From Anastrepha obliqua (lineage: Eukaryota; Arthropoda; Insecta; Diptera; Tephritidae), in assembly GCF_027943255.1 (NCBI RefSeq), contig NC_072893.1, positions 30,278,001-30,342,000 of the forward strand: 64,000 bases of DNA, written 5' to 3'. The position numbers and the translations under genes are program-made. Positions 46,340-57,769 of the stretch are shown one piece after another. The stretch's first letter is position 1. The number at the start of each line of letters is the position of its first letter. The notes under the pieces are model-generated. The model made no database searches. It worked only from the letters and a program-made list of their open reading frames with translations, and was not told the DNA's origin.

Positions 46340-48660
46340 AGAAAGAGAGTGGGAGAGAGTATTGCTCGTCTATCGAAGCTACCAAGGATTCTGCTAGGCG
46401 TAGCCCTATACTTTCCAAAGATTAGTGAATGGCGTGTTGGGTCGAGAAACCAGATGGTACTAGGACTGTTACGACAGAAGGGGTTTTAAAACTTCTTTTA
46501 AACATTCATGTTCCGGGATGCAGTGCTCATGAAAAGGTTAGATGGAGCCAATACGATCCCCAGCATCTCGCAGATGTAATAATTACGAGGTAGAGAGTTG
46601 CATGGGAAATCAAATCTTTTCACCTTTTAAATCTTCGGGCCTTATTGGGATTATTCCAAAGATGTTATAAGAAGCCCTGGACTGTATTCTACCACGGCTA
46701 GTGGACATCTTCAAAGCATGTTTAAACTTAGGCCATATTCCAGATAGTTGGAGGTCCATTAAGGTCGTCTGCACACCTTCAAGTAGGTAGGGGGAACAGG
46801 AATCAGCGAAGAATTTTAGACCAATGAGTCTTTCGTACTTTTTTTAAAAACGTTTGAAAGGCTTTTGGAGATAAACCTAAGAAGCTCATTGGAGAGTTCT
46901 GGTATATGTATTAACTGCACAACACGCATACCTTAAAGACCAATCTACGGAGACGGCGCTACACTAGATAATCCGAATAATAGAGGGCTCTCTAGAGAAC
47001 TAATATTATACCATGGCTGCATTTTTCGATATTGAAGGCGTCTTTAATAACGTTAGTGCTGATGCCAACCAACGGGCGTTGATAGACTTAGTGGTGGAAA
47101 ACTGCTTTAGTAGTTGGGTCACCTCTATACTAGAAACCAGGATCATCGAAGTTTATATGAGAAATACCAACATAACTAAGAGGGTCAATAAGAGAACTCC
47201 ACAGGAAGGGGTATTATCTCCACTTCTTTGGTTATGTGTGACAAGCAATACTTGATTAAACTCACTAGAGGCGGGGTAAATGTGGTGGCGTATGCTGATG
47301 ATGTGGCGATTATGGCAACAGGGCTGTCTCTTAACACGATCAGTGAGATCATTCAAAGAGCGCTACGTGAGCTCAACTCTATCAGGCTTTGAATGGACAA
47401 ACCCTCTCAATTTCATACGACGTAAAGTACTTAAGTAATCTTGGCCTCCAAACTTAGTTGGAAAGTGAACATTGAAGAACGGGTAAGGTAAGCAGAAATT
47501 ACTCTGTATGAATGCAAACGTATGCTTGGAAGAAGATGGGGTCTTCAAGATGACTTTATGGCTGTATAAGGCGACCAATTTTATCATACGGACCGGATGT
47601 TTGGTGGAAACTTCTCGGAAGAGATTACAACATTAAATGCCTATGCAATAACGGCCAATTAATTGCAATTAGACTTTGTCCTAGGGAGAGCACTTACACA
47701 AGTTATTCTGGAAGATCTCCATATCAAGAAGATGGTTACAATGAGTGCATTTAGATTAAATGAAGCGGGTCGCTGGAGGGAAAAACTCACGGCTATGTCA
47801 GTCTATTACTGCGACAAACCCAGTATACCTCGGAGAGGACTGACTATATCGTCACGACGTTAACATTCAACAGAAATTTTGCCACTAACTTTCCATCTCG
47901 GAAAGAATGGAGTAAGGGACCTTCACTATAGTCTACACCGATGGTTCATGAATGTACGAGTATTGTGGTGCTGGAGCAGGTACTCGTATATACATATTCT
48001 CATAGACTTAGAGTTAAAAAATTTGTGCAATCTAGCAATGTCTTCCAAGCTTAAGTATTGGCAATAGGGGAAGCTTGTAGGCTACTAATCGCAGATTTCT
48101 CTTTTAAGTGCAACTTCACTATTCTGTAGGATAGACAAGCAGCAATCCAAGCACTGGATTCGGCTACAACTATCTCTAATTTGGTGGAACAAAGCGGGAA
48201 TAGACTTACCACCTTGAGTGTAAACCATAAAGATACCTTAATCTGGGTCCCGGGACATCGAAACATTGAAGGGAACGATAAAGTGGACGAACTGACAAGA
48301 GGAGGTCTGAATAACATTCCTGCAGAATCGGTTTTCACACCACTGGGTGCAATCAAGTACACAATCTCCTCAAAATATCTACGAATCGCGGATTGTAGAT
48401 GGAGAGACCAGACAACATGCAAAGTCAGCAGAATGTTATGGTCCACCTACAACCAAAAACAAATGTCAACATTGACAAATATGAAACGAATGGATGCCTG
48501 CAGACTCATTGCAGTGATAACTGGCTTCTGGTTCATAGGAGAGCAGGCAGTCAAAATGAGCATCCCCTTGGCAAGCCGCTTTTTGAAAACCTCGAGAAGC
48601 TGGCGGGCATGGGCGTAAATAATCTTATAAGGTTTCTCAATCGAACAGACTGTATATAGT
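46340..48660 (+). pseudogene. RNase H-bearing LINE, RT to RNase H, decayed
   Basis: RT start near 46740 (DSWRSIKVVCTPSS), AAFFDIEGVFNNVS (47015), TPQEGVLSPLLW (47195), the catalytic VAYADDVAIMA (47287), a thumb part, then RNase H: WVPGHRNIEGNDKVDELTRGG (48245) and RMDACRLIAVITG (48490). Frameshifts and stops are frequent. It is the same family as 39.0-40.4 kb but lacks the TACC tail. Confidence 0.82.
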
Positions 48661-49470
48661 CGTGAATTTAATAATCGTATAACTTGTTGGTAGCGAGGAT
48701 GTGTCAACAAAATGGTGAGGAAGCACTAATTGGATTCTTTGTGCATTATTGATACATTCGGAAAATATTTAAACGCCCTGTGGGTCCAAAACTGTTTGAT
48801 TGTGAATGCGGTAGTAGGTGCTAGTGAAATGATTAGCCTTGAACGCGAGAAAAAAGTTGTTTTACTGGAATCGCTTTGCAGCGGAAAAAGCCTAAGAAGA
48901 TCAAAATTCATGTACAGCACTTCGCACCTGCTCACAAAGCAAAGAAAGCTCAGTCGTTGGGCCCACAGCAACTGGTAGAAAAATATATTACATTTTTTTG
49001 TATTTTACTGTTAGTTTTAAATTCAATATTAGCTATGGGAGATAGAAACAGCTACTGCTTTTTTTCGTATTTAGTACTTGGGTGATCGAACTTTGGTCTA
49101 CTTTTATCGTTTAGAAACTTAAAGAAAAATCACTGTACTCATAATGGATGATCTTTTAGATATTCACACCCCAAATTATTTTTAAGGCCCACATACTGAT
49201 AAGTTTTGACTATTTACTTACTTATTTTTAATTTTATTTTATTTTTTGGGGAAATAGAATTTATAAATTTAATTATACAAATTCGAATGTTCAAAAAAAA
49301 TTCCAAAATTTTTTAATCAGAAACTTTCAAGTAAATTTGGGTACGCAGTTGTATAGGCCATTGAATTTTAATATAACAAAGTGTAAGTTTGAAGTCGCCA
49401 AAATTTTCGTTGATTTTTGGAAATTTTTTTCTCTGACGATGTTTCGCATTTCCTGTGTATAAGCCAAGGC
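48661..49470. other. Unassigned AT-rich DNA
   Basis: A lysine-rich scrap (RKKPKKIKIHVQHFAPAHK, about 48880) looks protein-like but matches nothing I recognise. The remainder is AT-rich. Confidence 0.4.
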
Positions 49471-49662
49471 GAATCTATTAAAGGTGGTGTTGGTAAATCA
49501 GCTGATTTGTTTTTTTTCTTTCGCCGTGTAATGTGACTGTCAGCCTAGAATGAAACAGGGCGAATTCGTTCTTTGTTCTCTACTTTGCCAATACTTTTTT
49601 TTTGAAAATCAAACGTTCAAAACATTGTTGTTGGTCTAGCGGCACCACCTTTAATGAATTCG
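49471..49662. mobile_element. Small MITE candidate with TTAA target
   Basis: TTAAAGGTGGTG at the left and CACCACCTTTAA at the right form an inverted pair about 190 bp apart, with TTAA at both outer ends. This fits a short non-autonomous piggyBac-like element, but only the ends support it. Confidence 0.55.
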
Positions 49663-49773
49663 GCGGGGTAGTATAAACAAAAAATATCGTGCAGTCCTTA
49701 TTAAAAATTTTAAAGTTCTGATGCAAATAATCTTGTACAAAGTTTAAACTTGGATTTTATGGCTTTTATTATT

Positions 49774-50347
49774 AAGGGTGGTTAAATTTCAAGGGCCGAT
49801 GTTGAATGTGAACCACACCTAAACGTCAACGACACCGTTGGACTTCTTTCTTTGGGATTATTTGAAAGAAAAGGTGTACGTCGATAAATCAGCAACAATT
49901 AAAGGCTAAAGGATGAGATAATTCGGCAGATTAACGGCATAGAACCTCAATTATGCCTCAGCGTCATCGAAAATTTGGACCATCGGAGGGAGGTGACCTG
50001 CCGAGGCCACGGCGGCCATTTGACCAATATTTTGTACCATACTTAATTGAGCCGCATCAATATTATCATAACAATGAGAAATAACAATAATTTCTTAAAA
50101 AAATTGTATTTTATTCAAAATTAACACCGGCCCTTGAAACTTAACCACCCTTTCGATAAGGAACTATTTGCATTTGGTGGTCTTTGGAGGTGTCCCGCCA
50201 AGGCCGCGGCGGCCATTTGGCCAATATTTTGTACTATTATATGTTTAATTGAGCTGCACCAATATTATCATAACAAAGAGAAATGGCAATAATTTCCTAA
50301 ATATTTTATTCAAAATCAATACCGGCCCTTGAAACTTAACCACCCTT
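49774..50347 (+). mobile_element. Composite mariner-derived MITE, copy 1
   Basis: It starts AAGGGTGGTTAAATTTCAAG, has an inner end CTTGAAACTTAACCACCC at about 50152, and continues with a second 3' segment to another CTTGAAACTTAACCACCCTT at 50347, beside TA. The first unit holds a decayed mariner C-terminus (INGIEPQLCLSVIENLDHR, 49930-49985). The whole block is an inverted copy of 52388-52921. Confidence 0.88.
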
Positions 50348-50659
50348 TAGAATAAACTATATTTTTATAAAAAAAAAAAATAATTGAAACTAAAAACTAA
50401 ATTAGTATGATAACTAGTAAAAACTTCTCAATCAGTGGTGCATTTTTAATAATTACGGGCAGTGTATAAAAGCTCAAACTTCAAGGCATAACTTTGGAGC
50501 TGCTAGAGTAGACTTGATATCTCAGCATACCCGCCATCCCAGGTGTTGCTATTAAACAACTAAATTGCCGCTCTAAAACTTGCTATTTTATTTTGATTTC
50601 AGACATATTCACGTAAATTTTCATTCGCATCCCTCCCCTATCCCTATAAAGCTCCATGC

Positions 50660-51445
50660 GAAATAGTGTTTAAAGCCTTTTCCTTCCAGATACTTCAGGA
50701 GGCGCAAAAAATAAGTTCTTCCACCATTGCTAAGTTAAATACACTCATCAAACGCATAATTACTGAAACGAGACGTGGGTTTGTGAGTGCGGCACCCAAT
50801 CCGGACATCAGACGAATGAGTGGAGAGGTCCGAATGAGCCAAGACCAAAAAAGGCAGCACGTGCCTGACGTATACTTAGGATTCGTCCTATCAGCGAGTA
50901 AAGACACATCAATTGCAATAGATTAAAGAATTAAATCTGCTAATAAGATGAGAACAGATCAAAGGTTTTATCTTGAATGCACAAAATCAAGATGTATAAA
51001 ACTTTGATACGTCCGGTTCTTACTTATGGTGCTGAAATCTGGACTCCGAAAGTGAATGATATAAACCAGCTATTGCGATTTGAAAGAACCCTAATGAGAA
51101 AAATCTACGGTACTATTCGGCATAAAAACGGCACGTATTGCATCCGTTACACAACGAAATTGAAAACCTTATTGGTGGTGAAAATGTAATACGTTTTATT
51201 AAAGCGCAATGGATTGGATTATGGATTATGATGTATAAGAATGCCCAACGAAAGAATCCAAAAAAGGGTGTTTACTTTGTGGCCAATTGGAGGAAGAAAG
51301 AGAGGCCGACCAAGAAAGAGATGGCTTGATGATGTAGAAACAGACTTAAAAGCAATGAACGTTCGTAATTGGAGAAATGAGGCAAGAGAGAGGCTGAATT
51401 GGAGGTGGATTGGTAATGAAGCTATGGTCTACCACAGACTGTGAA
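50660..51445 (+). pseudogene. LINE 3' part with post-RT region
   Basis: YLGFVLSASKDTSIAID (50875), YKTLIRPVLTYGAEIWTPK (50993), RFERTLMRKIYGTIRHKNG (51075), GRPRKRWLDDVETDLKAM (51300) and RNWRNEARERLNWRWI (51365), ending with a stop at 51444 and a GA repeat tail (51450-51475). Several frameshifts. Confidence 0.8.
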
Positions 51446-51479
51446 GCTAAGAGAGAGAGAGAGGGAGAGAGAGAGTGTG

Positions 51480-52130
51480 TTATAAGACGTTAACGTGAAC
51501 CATTCGCCACAAAAGGCAAGGATTTGTGGGTAAACAACTCAGGGATTTTGCACCATGATAATGCACCGTCGCACAGTGCCATCATTATCCGTGAATTTTT
51601 GAACAAGAACAAAACGAATACCATTCAACAGTCATCGAATTCGCCTGATATGCCACCCTGAGATTTTTTTCTGTTTGATCCAGCCAAAAAACCGCTACAG
51701 GAAACGCGTTTTACAGCCGAAATAAAGTAATGGAAAAATCGAAGCCAGCTACCATTTGCTGAAAATAGAGTTCCAGAAAAGTTTTGAGAGCTGGAGCAAA
51801 CGCTGGCATAAGTGCCGATGACTCCGCCAGCTTTTCTCGAAAAGCTTTGTGTTGCTCTTCAGCCCAAATACGCCAAATTGCTCAACCCCAAAAATGGGTC
51901 TCGTCGCTTAATGGCCACCATAAGTTGACCTGAGCGTGCGATGAACACTTTTCTCAAAGCGTCGACTTTCGTAATACTTTTGTACGATTTGTAAACGTTG
52001 TTGAGGCGTGAATCTTTCCATGATGAAATCTCAATAAATACTGAAAAAAATTATATATTTACTTTGACAGTAGTCACGAGCATTCTGTCAAAAAAAAACT
52101 ACGTCCAATCTGATCACCCTTTATAAGCTT
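51480..52130. pseudogene. Two adjoining mariner remnants in opposite orientation
   Basis: 51548-51720 (+) reads HHDNAPSHSAIIIREFLNKN and SPDMPP-DFFLF, a mariner catalytic core with a DFF third Asp. 51770-52025 (-) reads from MERFTPQQRLQ down to IFGVEQFG, an N-terminal transposase part. It ends at the terminal-repeat-like AAAAAACTACGTCCAATC...GATCACCCT (52087-52123). Confidence 0.7.
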
Positions 52131-52189
52131 GAAACGAGGCGCTGCATAGTTACTCTTAAAATCATACCATCGGAACAGGCATTTTCTTG

Positions 52190-53450
52190 TTAAAGTAAAC
52201 GACGTAGCCACCGACCTCCATGCAATAAAAGAAGGTGTTCAACCGGGGAAGCGTCGTAGGGCCTGTATTATACACTCTGTTTACAACCGATCTTCCCCTA
52301 TCGACGAACACATCCACCGCCACATATCCAGATGATTCTGTTGTAATGGCTAAAAGTAATCATGTCTCAGCTACCTGTTTTAAACTAAAGGGTGGTTAAG
52401 TTTCAAGGGCCGGTGTTGATATTATATGAAATACAATTTTTTAAAGAAATTATTATCATTTCTCTTTATTATCATAATATTGGCATAGCTCAATTACGTA
52501 TGGAACAAAATATCGGCCAAATGGCCGCCGCGGTCTCAGCGGCACACCTCCAAAGACCACCATATGCAAATAGTTCCTTATCTACAGGGCGGTTAAGTTT
52601 CAAGGGCCGGTGTTGATTTTCAATGAAATACAATTCTTTTAAGAAATTATTATCATTTCTCTTTATTATGATAATATTGCTATGCCTCAATTACGTACAG
52701 AACAAAATATCGGCCAAATAGCTGCCGCGGCTTCGGTGGCACACCTCCATCCGATGGCCCAAATTTTCGATGACGCTGAGGCATAATTGAGGTTCTATGC
52801 CGTTAATATGCTGAATTATCTCATCCTTTAGCTCTTTTCTTTCAAATAACCTCAAAGAAAGAAGTCCAACGGTGTCGCGGGGTTCACATTCAACATCGGC
52901 CCTTGAAATTTAACCACCCTTTACAAGGAAACTTCGAGAATGTCTACTCCTGGTTGAAAAAATGTCGGATAAAAGCAAACGAAAGCAAATCCATGCAAAA
53001 ACCTTTCACCCTTCGTAACGGATCTTGCCCTCCTGCAACTTTAAACAACACGCAAATTCCCTAAACAGGTTAAGCTAAATACTCGGGTATTCTGCTAGAC
53101 CGGCGCCTTACATGGCGATCTCTGATATTTTTAAAGCGGAAGCAACTTGGACGTATACTACGCTTTTTGTATTGTTTACTTGGCAAAAAATTGACGTTGT
53201 AGCTAGACTATAAATTGCTTATATACCTAGCAATACTCAAACCAATCTGGACCTATGAAGTTCACACATAGAGTTCAGCTTCAAAATTGAGGTTGGAAAT
53301 CCTGCAGAGATTTCAGTCTAAGGTGCTGCGCATGTGTGTCAATGCGCCTTGGTTTTTGAGCTATAAGATTTTACTCCCTTATCTGAAAGTTTCAACAATT
53401 TATGAAGAAATTGGCAACATCAGTCAGAGGTACAGCAATCGTCAATAAGA
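52190..53450 (+). pseudogene. Jockey-like LINE RT, split by the composite MITE
   Basis: Before the insert: GRACIIHSVY/VLYTLFTTDLPL-type text (52250-52300) and DDSVVMAKSNHVSATCFK (52330-52385). After it: GNFENVYSWLKKCRIKANES (52925), then SGILLDRRLTWR (53085), KRKQLGRILR (53135), ILKPIWTYEVHT (53230) and LRLEILQRFQSKVLRMCVNAPW (53285). This is the palm-to-thumb order of Jockey-clade RTs. Confidence 0.82.
52388..52921 (-). mobile_element. Composite mariner-derived MITE, copy 2 (inverted)
   Basis: A 534 bp block, opposite in orientation to 49774-50347, with the same three end motifs: outer left AAGGGTGGTTAAGTTTCAAG, inner AGGGCGGTTAAGTTTC at about 52586, and outer right TTAACCACCCTT. It is flanked by TA at 52386-52387 and 52922-52923. 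It interrupts the Jockey-like RT; taking out the block and one TA leaves the RT frame continuous. Confidence 0.9.
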
Positions 53451-53459
53451 AGTGACCTA

Positions 53460-55560
53460 ATTTCAACCATTTTTAGAATTTTTCTCGACAAGCTTAAACT
53501 CCAAATGCATATAAAATTTAGTTATCCTAGGAATACTCCTTGAGTTTTTTACCAAAAATGTATGAAGCAGCTTTCCTCTTTCATTGCCTCTATAGACTCT
53601 TGCTACTTTGCATGCAGATTTTACCTTAGAAAACGGGTAGAAATCGCTAGGTGCAAGATTCCAACGGCAAAAAAATTGAATTAGTCTAATACTGAGAAGC
53701 TCTACTTGTCTAGAAACTTCTTCAAAAGTACTTTGTTGCCGAGCTTCAGAGGCATCTTGAAGTCCTTGACGTACTATCGCGCATATTTTTGCGCCACCGT
53801 CTCCTGTGAACTCCCAAATTGTGTAAAAACCCATGCGTTCTAAACAGCGATCTTCTAGCGTGCTAGTCTGTCCTGTCCCTAGTGCATCCTGAATCGGTTC
53901 TTCGCTGCATACACATGATTCTTTCATAATTCTTCAAGTGATATCTGGCTGGCAGCTCAGCAGACCCACATTTGCCGCTGACTCCCCGGGTAATACAGTA
54001 GCACATTGCCGTCATTGTTAAGACGCAAATTTCAGAGTTAGTTTATATGCTTGTAAATTTGCCAGTAGGTTCGCAAAAAAGAGAGAGAGAGAGAGAATTA
54101 GCAGCTCTGAGAGCGATAAAAATCAATTTTTCGGACGCTTTCTGATACTGAGATTCCACATTCAGAGAATTAGTCGATACCATTTACCTACCTATCCTTA
54201 CGCTTATTTGAGCTCTTTAGCTCGAGCAAACTGCCTGTTCGGTCTCAAATCTATAGAAAGTAGTTACACAACTTCCAATAGATATAAACTGCTTATTAGT
54301 TATCAAAATTTTGTTGGCATCATTCTCTTATTGCGAATTTAACTTTGAAAATTGGTATTTAATTTGTAAAACTTATCGGCATGATTCCTTCTTCGATCAA
54401 GTAGTACGTCTTCCTCGTACCACACATACTGCTGCCTGCCAATTAGCAATTTTTCGTGAACATTTTTAGTTTAACTTCCTCCCAATATAGTCTCATGTTC
54501 AAAGAATGAGTCCAACATTCTTTAATAGTACTCTGCCGCCCCTGATGAAAACAAAATATATGGCCCATGCGTAAATTCTTTTGAATTAGTTGGTTTTTCG
54601 GAATACGCTAAACGAATTTAAAGTCCGAAGATTTGAAGTTCCCTGGTCTTGACAGTCAAAGTGAAACCTTTCGACTTTTCCATTCTGTCAGATTCTACAC
54701 TATTTTTAACTTAGTCACCCGAAGTTGTTGTTATTGTAGCATTTTTACCACCATATTGTGCAATATGTGGAGCTACTAGTCCCAGAAGTGTTGCTCTGTA
54801 TTCTTCTTAGCCGAGCTGGGGTTGAACCTATAAGAGAGCTTCAAGGTATGCCCCAGTAAATTGAAGAGTTAAAAGTCTTAGAACTCGATCTTTTTCCTTA
54901 TAACAAATGCTTGACAGTCGTCGACATAGCCGAAGTAATAGTACAACTTACAAAATTACCTGAATTATCTCTGGCAATGTTCTGAAGTATGAGTTCTTAT
55001 TGGGAAATTGTGCTGACTAGTTCCTAGTCTAGTCTCTGACATCTCAAAAATAAAATTCAGAGAGTTAGTCAAGGGAGAAACCATTGCCATTGTGGCTGGG
55101 AATAAGTAAGAGTGGTACCACAAAACCAACGTCTTGCCCTTATAACTTTACCTAGAAGTAGAAATTGAGTCGTTGATTGTCGTAAGATACTAAAAATAAT
55201 AGTGTAAGCATATAATCCTGATGGTTTATGCCGAGCTTCACCTCCAACTTGCAAATGAAATTTTTCTAGATTTTTTTATTAGAAGAACTAGAGCAAGTTA
55301 GTTTGAATTTTAGCGCTTATTCACTATGGGATACACTCAGGCTCACGACCTCTTATGGCACCGCAAAGGCAATTTGTTGTAATCTCTCCTAAAACGAATA
55401 TGTACTCATTGAGAATTTTAGAAAATCCCTGATTTCCACAGTGCCGAGATCCTCTAACTCATTAAAAATCATTTGCTGACTTAAGTAAATTTTCGTCTAT
55501 ATAGAGTAGGACAGTGACACACACACAGGTGGACCCCTAACTCGATCGATGCTCTAGACC
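53460..55560. other. Unassigned DNA
   Basis: One 154-residue minus-strand frame (53927-53463) has balanced composition but no motif I recognise, no visible splice partners and no neighbours of its own, so it is not called. The rest shows only a GA repeat (54080-54098). Confidence 0.4.
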
Positions 55561-55569
55561 TACCACTTT

Positions 55570-55995
55570 GTCACCTACTCCTCTTTGTAGAACCAGGTGC
55601 CTGTGAAGCCCGCAGCAGGAAAAGGAGTTGCGTATATGCTGTGAAGTCTGAATATGGTATGCCCGCAAAACTAATACAGCTATGCAAAATGACACTGCTC
55701 AATACCAGTAGATCCGTCAGAATTGGGTAGGACGTTTGCGAGCCGTTTGCTACCGAACGAGGTTTCAGACAGGGTGACTCGCTGTCGTGTGACTTCTTTA
55801 ACCTGATGTTGAAGAGTATCGTGCGAGCCGCAGAACTTAATCGCTCAGACACATCGGCCTTAACAACAGCGCTGATAGTTCTGCCTTTTCTGGTAATGAA
55901 CAAGGACAAAACGAAGTACCTCCTGTCGTCCAATAAGCAATAGGCACACATGCGTATCGCCACCCACATCACTGTTGACTGTTATGATTTCGAGG
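55570..55995 (+). pseudogene. LINE RT fragment
   Basis: YGMPAKLIQLCKMTLLNTSR (55650), FRQGDSLSCDFFNLMLKSIVRA (55765) and, after a deletion that removes YADD, MNKDKTKYLLSS (55895). It probably belongs to the same family as 57.2 kb. Confidence 0.75.
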
Positions 55996-56149
55996 TTGTA
56001 AGAGACTTTTTTTTTTTTTTTGTCGGGACAACTAGCAAGTGCAGCACTCAGACATTAATTGAGTCCATTGTACTACACTTGGATTCCCTTTTAATTTTCT
56101 TTAAATCTACCCGATCTCCGAAGAAATCTGAGTAGATCTTGTGGTGCCA

Positions 56150-57090
56150 AGGAGCCAAGATGGTCACTTCTTAACACATCAGTGCCAAAGACCTCAAACC
56201 TGATTCGAGCGAAGGCAGGGCAGACACACATCCTCCTCTTCACAGGCTGGGCAGAGTACACTGTCTGAGATGCCCAACCTTTCCATGTGCTTTGCCCACA
56301 GAAAGTGGCCCGTCATCAGTCCAACCAGCCGTCTACACTCCCCTCTGCCTAATGACAGATGGGGTTTGCGACATTCGATCGGACATGACAGGTAACATCA
56401 GTTTTGTCCATCTGCAGCCTCTCTCAGCCTGCCAAGTTCGCTTGTGGGTGGTAGTTACGCATTTGCTAACCGTGGCTGTGATGGCCGCAGAGGAGAGTGG
56501 CAAAACGGGCTCTGGGCCAAAGAAGTTGGCCTCAGAGCCCATCTTAGCTAAGAAGTCAGAGATCTCGTTACCCGCGATACCCACGTGTCCCGGGACCCAT
56601 GTTAGCATCAGGCTATTATGTCTACCGACATAGTTCAGCCTAGATTTACAGGACTTCACTACCCCTGATGTGGTTGGAGGGCTGTCTAAGGCCATAAGCG
56701 CAGCTTGGCTGTCGCTGCAGACACATATAGATCTGCCTCTCCATCATTTTTCCACAACAAAGTTCATCGCTTCTTGAACTGTATACACCTCCGCTTGAAA
56801 CACAGATGCATGCATTCCAAGAGCAAAGTGCAGTTTTGTCCCGCTGGATTCCACGTAGATCCCAGAGCTGGAGCCATGCTTGGTCCTGGAGCCATCCGTA
56901 AAAATGCGAAAACAGTGTTTGCTGGGCTCTTTTTCTGAGTCTCCCCACAACTGAGCCTTTGGTAACACTCACTGTACCTCTTTTCAAGTACGACCCTTGA
57001 TGGCATGGAGTCAAGGGGCATGGAGAGAATCGTTGGATCGATGCCCATGCCTTCTCTGTGTTCCAATGCCGGATGTAAGAGACTTAATTT
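56150..57090 (-). pseudogene. LINE RNase H domain (R1/I-like), antisense
   Basis: Running from 57090 down: LDSMPSRVVLEKRY, FRIFTDGSRTKHGSSSGIY (first catalytic Asp), VFQAEVYTVQEAMNF (Glu), CSDSQAALMALDSP (Asp), LTWVPGHVGIAGNEISDFLAK, and a C-terminal PACEEED...C motif. All four acidic positions of RNase H can be read, but across two frameshifts. Confidence 0.85.
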
Positions 57091-57179
57091 ATTTAGAAAC
57101 CAGCATTAACACCGATAATAATGATCTCTCTGGCCAACAAGTGCTACTTTGGATTAAGCAGGCAATTGAGTTGTAAAGT

Positions 57180-57615
57180 CCTCTCCCCACGAATAAAACT
57201 TCTATAAGGCTCTCATCATGCCCGTCCTAACGTATGGCGCAGAAGTTTGGACGATGACAATATCCGATGAGGCCTCCCTCGGAGTGCTTGAGAGAAAGTT
57301 TCTGCGGAAGATTTTTGAACCTTTGCTTATTGGTAACGGCGAGTATCGAATAAAGATCCAGCAGCTTCGTTGGCTGGATCATGTCGTCCGAATGAATACA
57401 AACGGGCCGGCTCTGAAAGTATTCGGTAAGTAAGCGGTACCAACTGGTGGTAGCAGAGGAAGAGGAAAGGCTTCTCTGCGTTGGAAACATAAAGTGGAGA
57501 AGGACTTGGGTTCATTTGATGCGCCCAACTGGCACTGGTTAGCACGAGAAAGAAATAACTGGCGTTTTCAAACTCGGCCAAAATCACGTAAGCGTTTATC
57601 GCACAACAAGGAGAT
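57180..57615 (+). pseudogene. LINE 3' part, same family as 40.6-41.3 kb
   Basis: MPVLTYGAEVWTMTISDEAS (57218), LERKFLRKIFEPLLIGNGEY, IKIQQLRWLDHVVRMNTN (57350), GGSRGRG-like text (57445) and VEKDLGSFDAPNW (57495). It ends near 57600 in CGCACAACAAGGAGATG. Confidence 0.8.
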
Positions 57616-57769
57616 GACTTGTCGGCTTTTCCTATTGGCGTATACAAAACCAAAACATTACTGCAAGCGCAAGGCATTTCGCACCCTTTATTTGTCTAAC
57701 AAACGTCAATGTTCAACTATAGATGGCGCACCGGTATGTCTTTCACTGCAGGTTTTTCTATAGCAGAGC

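Noticed and set aside
53463..53927. 154-codon minus-strand ORF
   Set aside because: Protein-like composition but no recognisable motif, start context or partner exons; not called as a gene.
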